The translations under genes were made by a program, and so were the position numbers. The notes below the pieces were generated by a model that worked only from the letters and a program-made list of their open reading frames with translations, searched no databases and was not told the DNA's origin. A stretch of DNA of 33,016 nucleotides from an uncultured Loktanella sp. (GTDB lineage: Bacteria; Pseudomonadota; Alphaproteobacteria; Rhodobacterales; Rhodobacteraceae). Shown in pieces: positions 32,835-33,016 of the stretch; the stretch's first letter is position 1; each line of letters begins with the position of its first letter. The DNA lies in the NCBI GenBank assembly GCA_937132065.1, contig CAKZNT010000065.1, forward strand, positions 1 to 33,016, written 5' to 3'.

Positions 32835-33016
32835 ATGCATAATGTCGCCATTACGGGCACGGGTGTTTTCACCCCATCCGAAGTGATCACCAATGACGAG
32901 CTTGTCGTCAGTTTCAATGCATATGCTGACCTCTACAATGCTGAAAACGCAGCAGAAATCGCCGCGGGAAGGCTTGAAGCAAAGCCACAATCCTCCGCCG
33001 ATTTCATCTTTGCCGC
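32835..33016 (+). CDS. Beta-ketoacyl-ACP synthase III family protein (N-terminus only)
   Basis: The ATG at 32835 is preceded by AAGGGG; 60 residues are seen before the window ends. The start MHNVAITGTGVFTPSEVITN and DELVVSFNAYADLYNAENAA is typical of long-form FabH-like synthases related to Pseudomonas PA3286, rather than the usual FabH. Such enzymes condense acyl-CoA with malonyl-ACP. The catalytic cysteine lies beyond the edge. A candidate promoter (TTGGCA at 32780, 17 bases, TACCGT at 32103+ offset, i.e. 32803) is weak. Confidence 0.7.
   Translation, partial: MHNVAITGTGVFTPSEVITNDELVVSFNAYADLYNAENAAEIAAGRLEAKPQSSADFIFA

Overview
This window is chromosomal DNA of an alphaproteobacterium, most likely a marine Rhodobacteraceae (Roseobacter group). 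Evidence: a full-length GcrA cell-cycle regulator, an FMN-riboswitch-controlled RibH2-type lumazine synthase, an argD-argF arrangement, a DUF1467 gene next to methylmalonyl-CoA epimerase, the ligase-associated beta-CASP exonuclease/ATP-dependent ligase pair, and GC-rich hairpin/ATATTT intergenic elements. Organism assignment is from remembered gene content, not a search. No tRNA, rRNA, CRISPR, prophage or insertion sequence was seen.

Layout. 1-3288 (minus): acetylornithine aminotransferase argD, then one reading frame joining the first ~145 residues of ornithine carbamoyltransferase (argF) in frame to an almost complete ligase-associated DNA exonuclease, then the start of the partner ATP-dependent DNA ligase. 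3515-7207: EamA exporter, ABC-2 permease, gcrA with a strong terminator, a YciI-like protein and an SDR oxidoreductase. 7448-10194: an unassigned TPR-like protein whose coding signal runs upstream of every standard start, tail-to-tail with a pentapeptide-repeat membrane protein. 10288-13157: rimO, an AT-rich unknown membrane-anchored protein and about 645 bp of gene-free DNA holding repeated palindromes. 13158-14933: yigZ-like gene, ribH2 with FMN riboswitch, and an M48 lipoprotein protease.

15054-20361 is a redox-repair block: a decayed LysR-type regulator remnant and an OxyR-like box, then msrB, msrA, a thioredoxin-fold protein, selO, a CPA1 Na+/H+ antiporter and a second, divergent MsrA with a GCHWC active site. 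20358-28000: a tiny basic protein, nitroreductase, EI24/CysZ-like protein, DUF1467, methylmalonyl-CoA epimerase, a single-domain-like response regulator, the secreted DUF1501/DUF1800 pair and aspS. 28209-33016: carB, a RES/Xre toxin-antitoxin module with a readable promoter-operator, and the start of a FabH-like ketoacyl synthase.

Most notable observations: the argF-exonuclease fusion, whose junction sits on shared VLTF codons and is bracketed by a perfect 10-bp inverted repeat; a triple GTGCAC motif with exact 11-bp period at two loci 19.6 kb apart; a two-copy hairpin/GCATATTTT-N6-GAAGAAAC element; and the LysR remnant with an ATAG-N7-CTAT box ahead of msrBA. Loss of the ornithine-binding half of argF predicts arginine auxotrophy unless another argF exists or the join is an assembly error.
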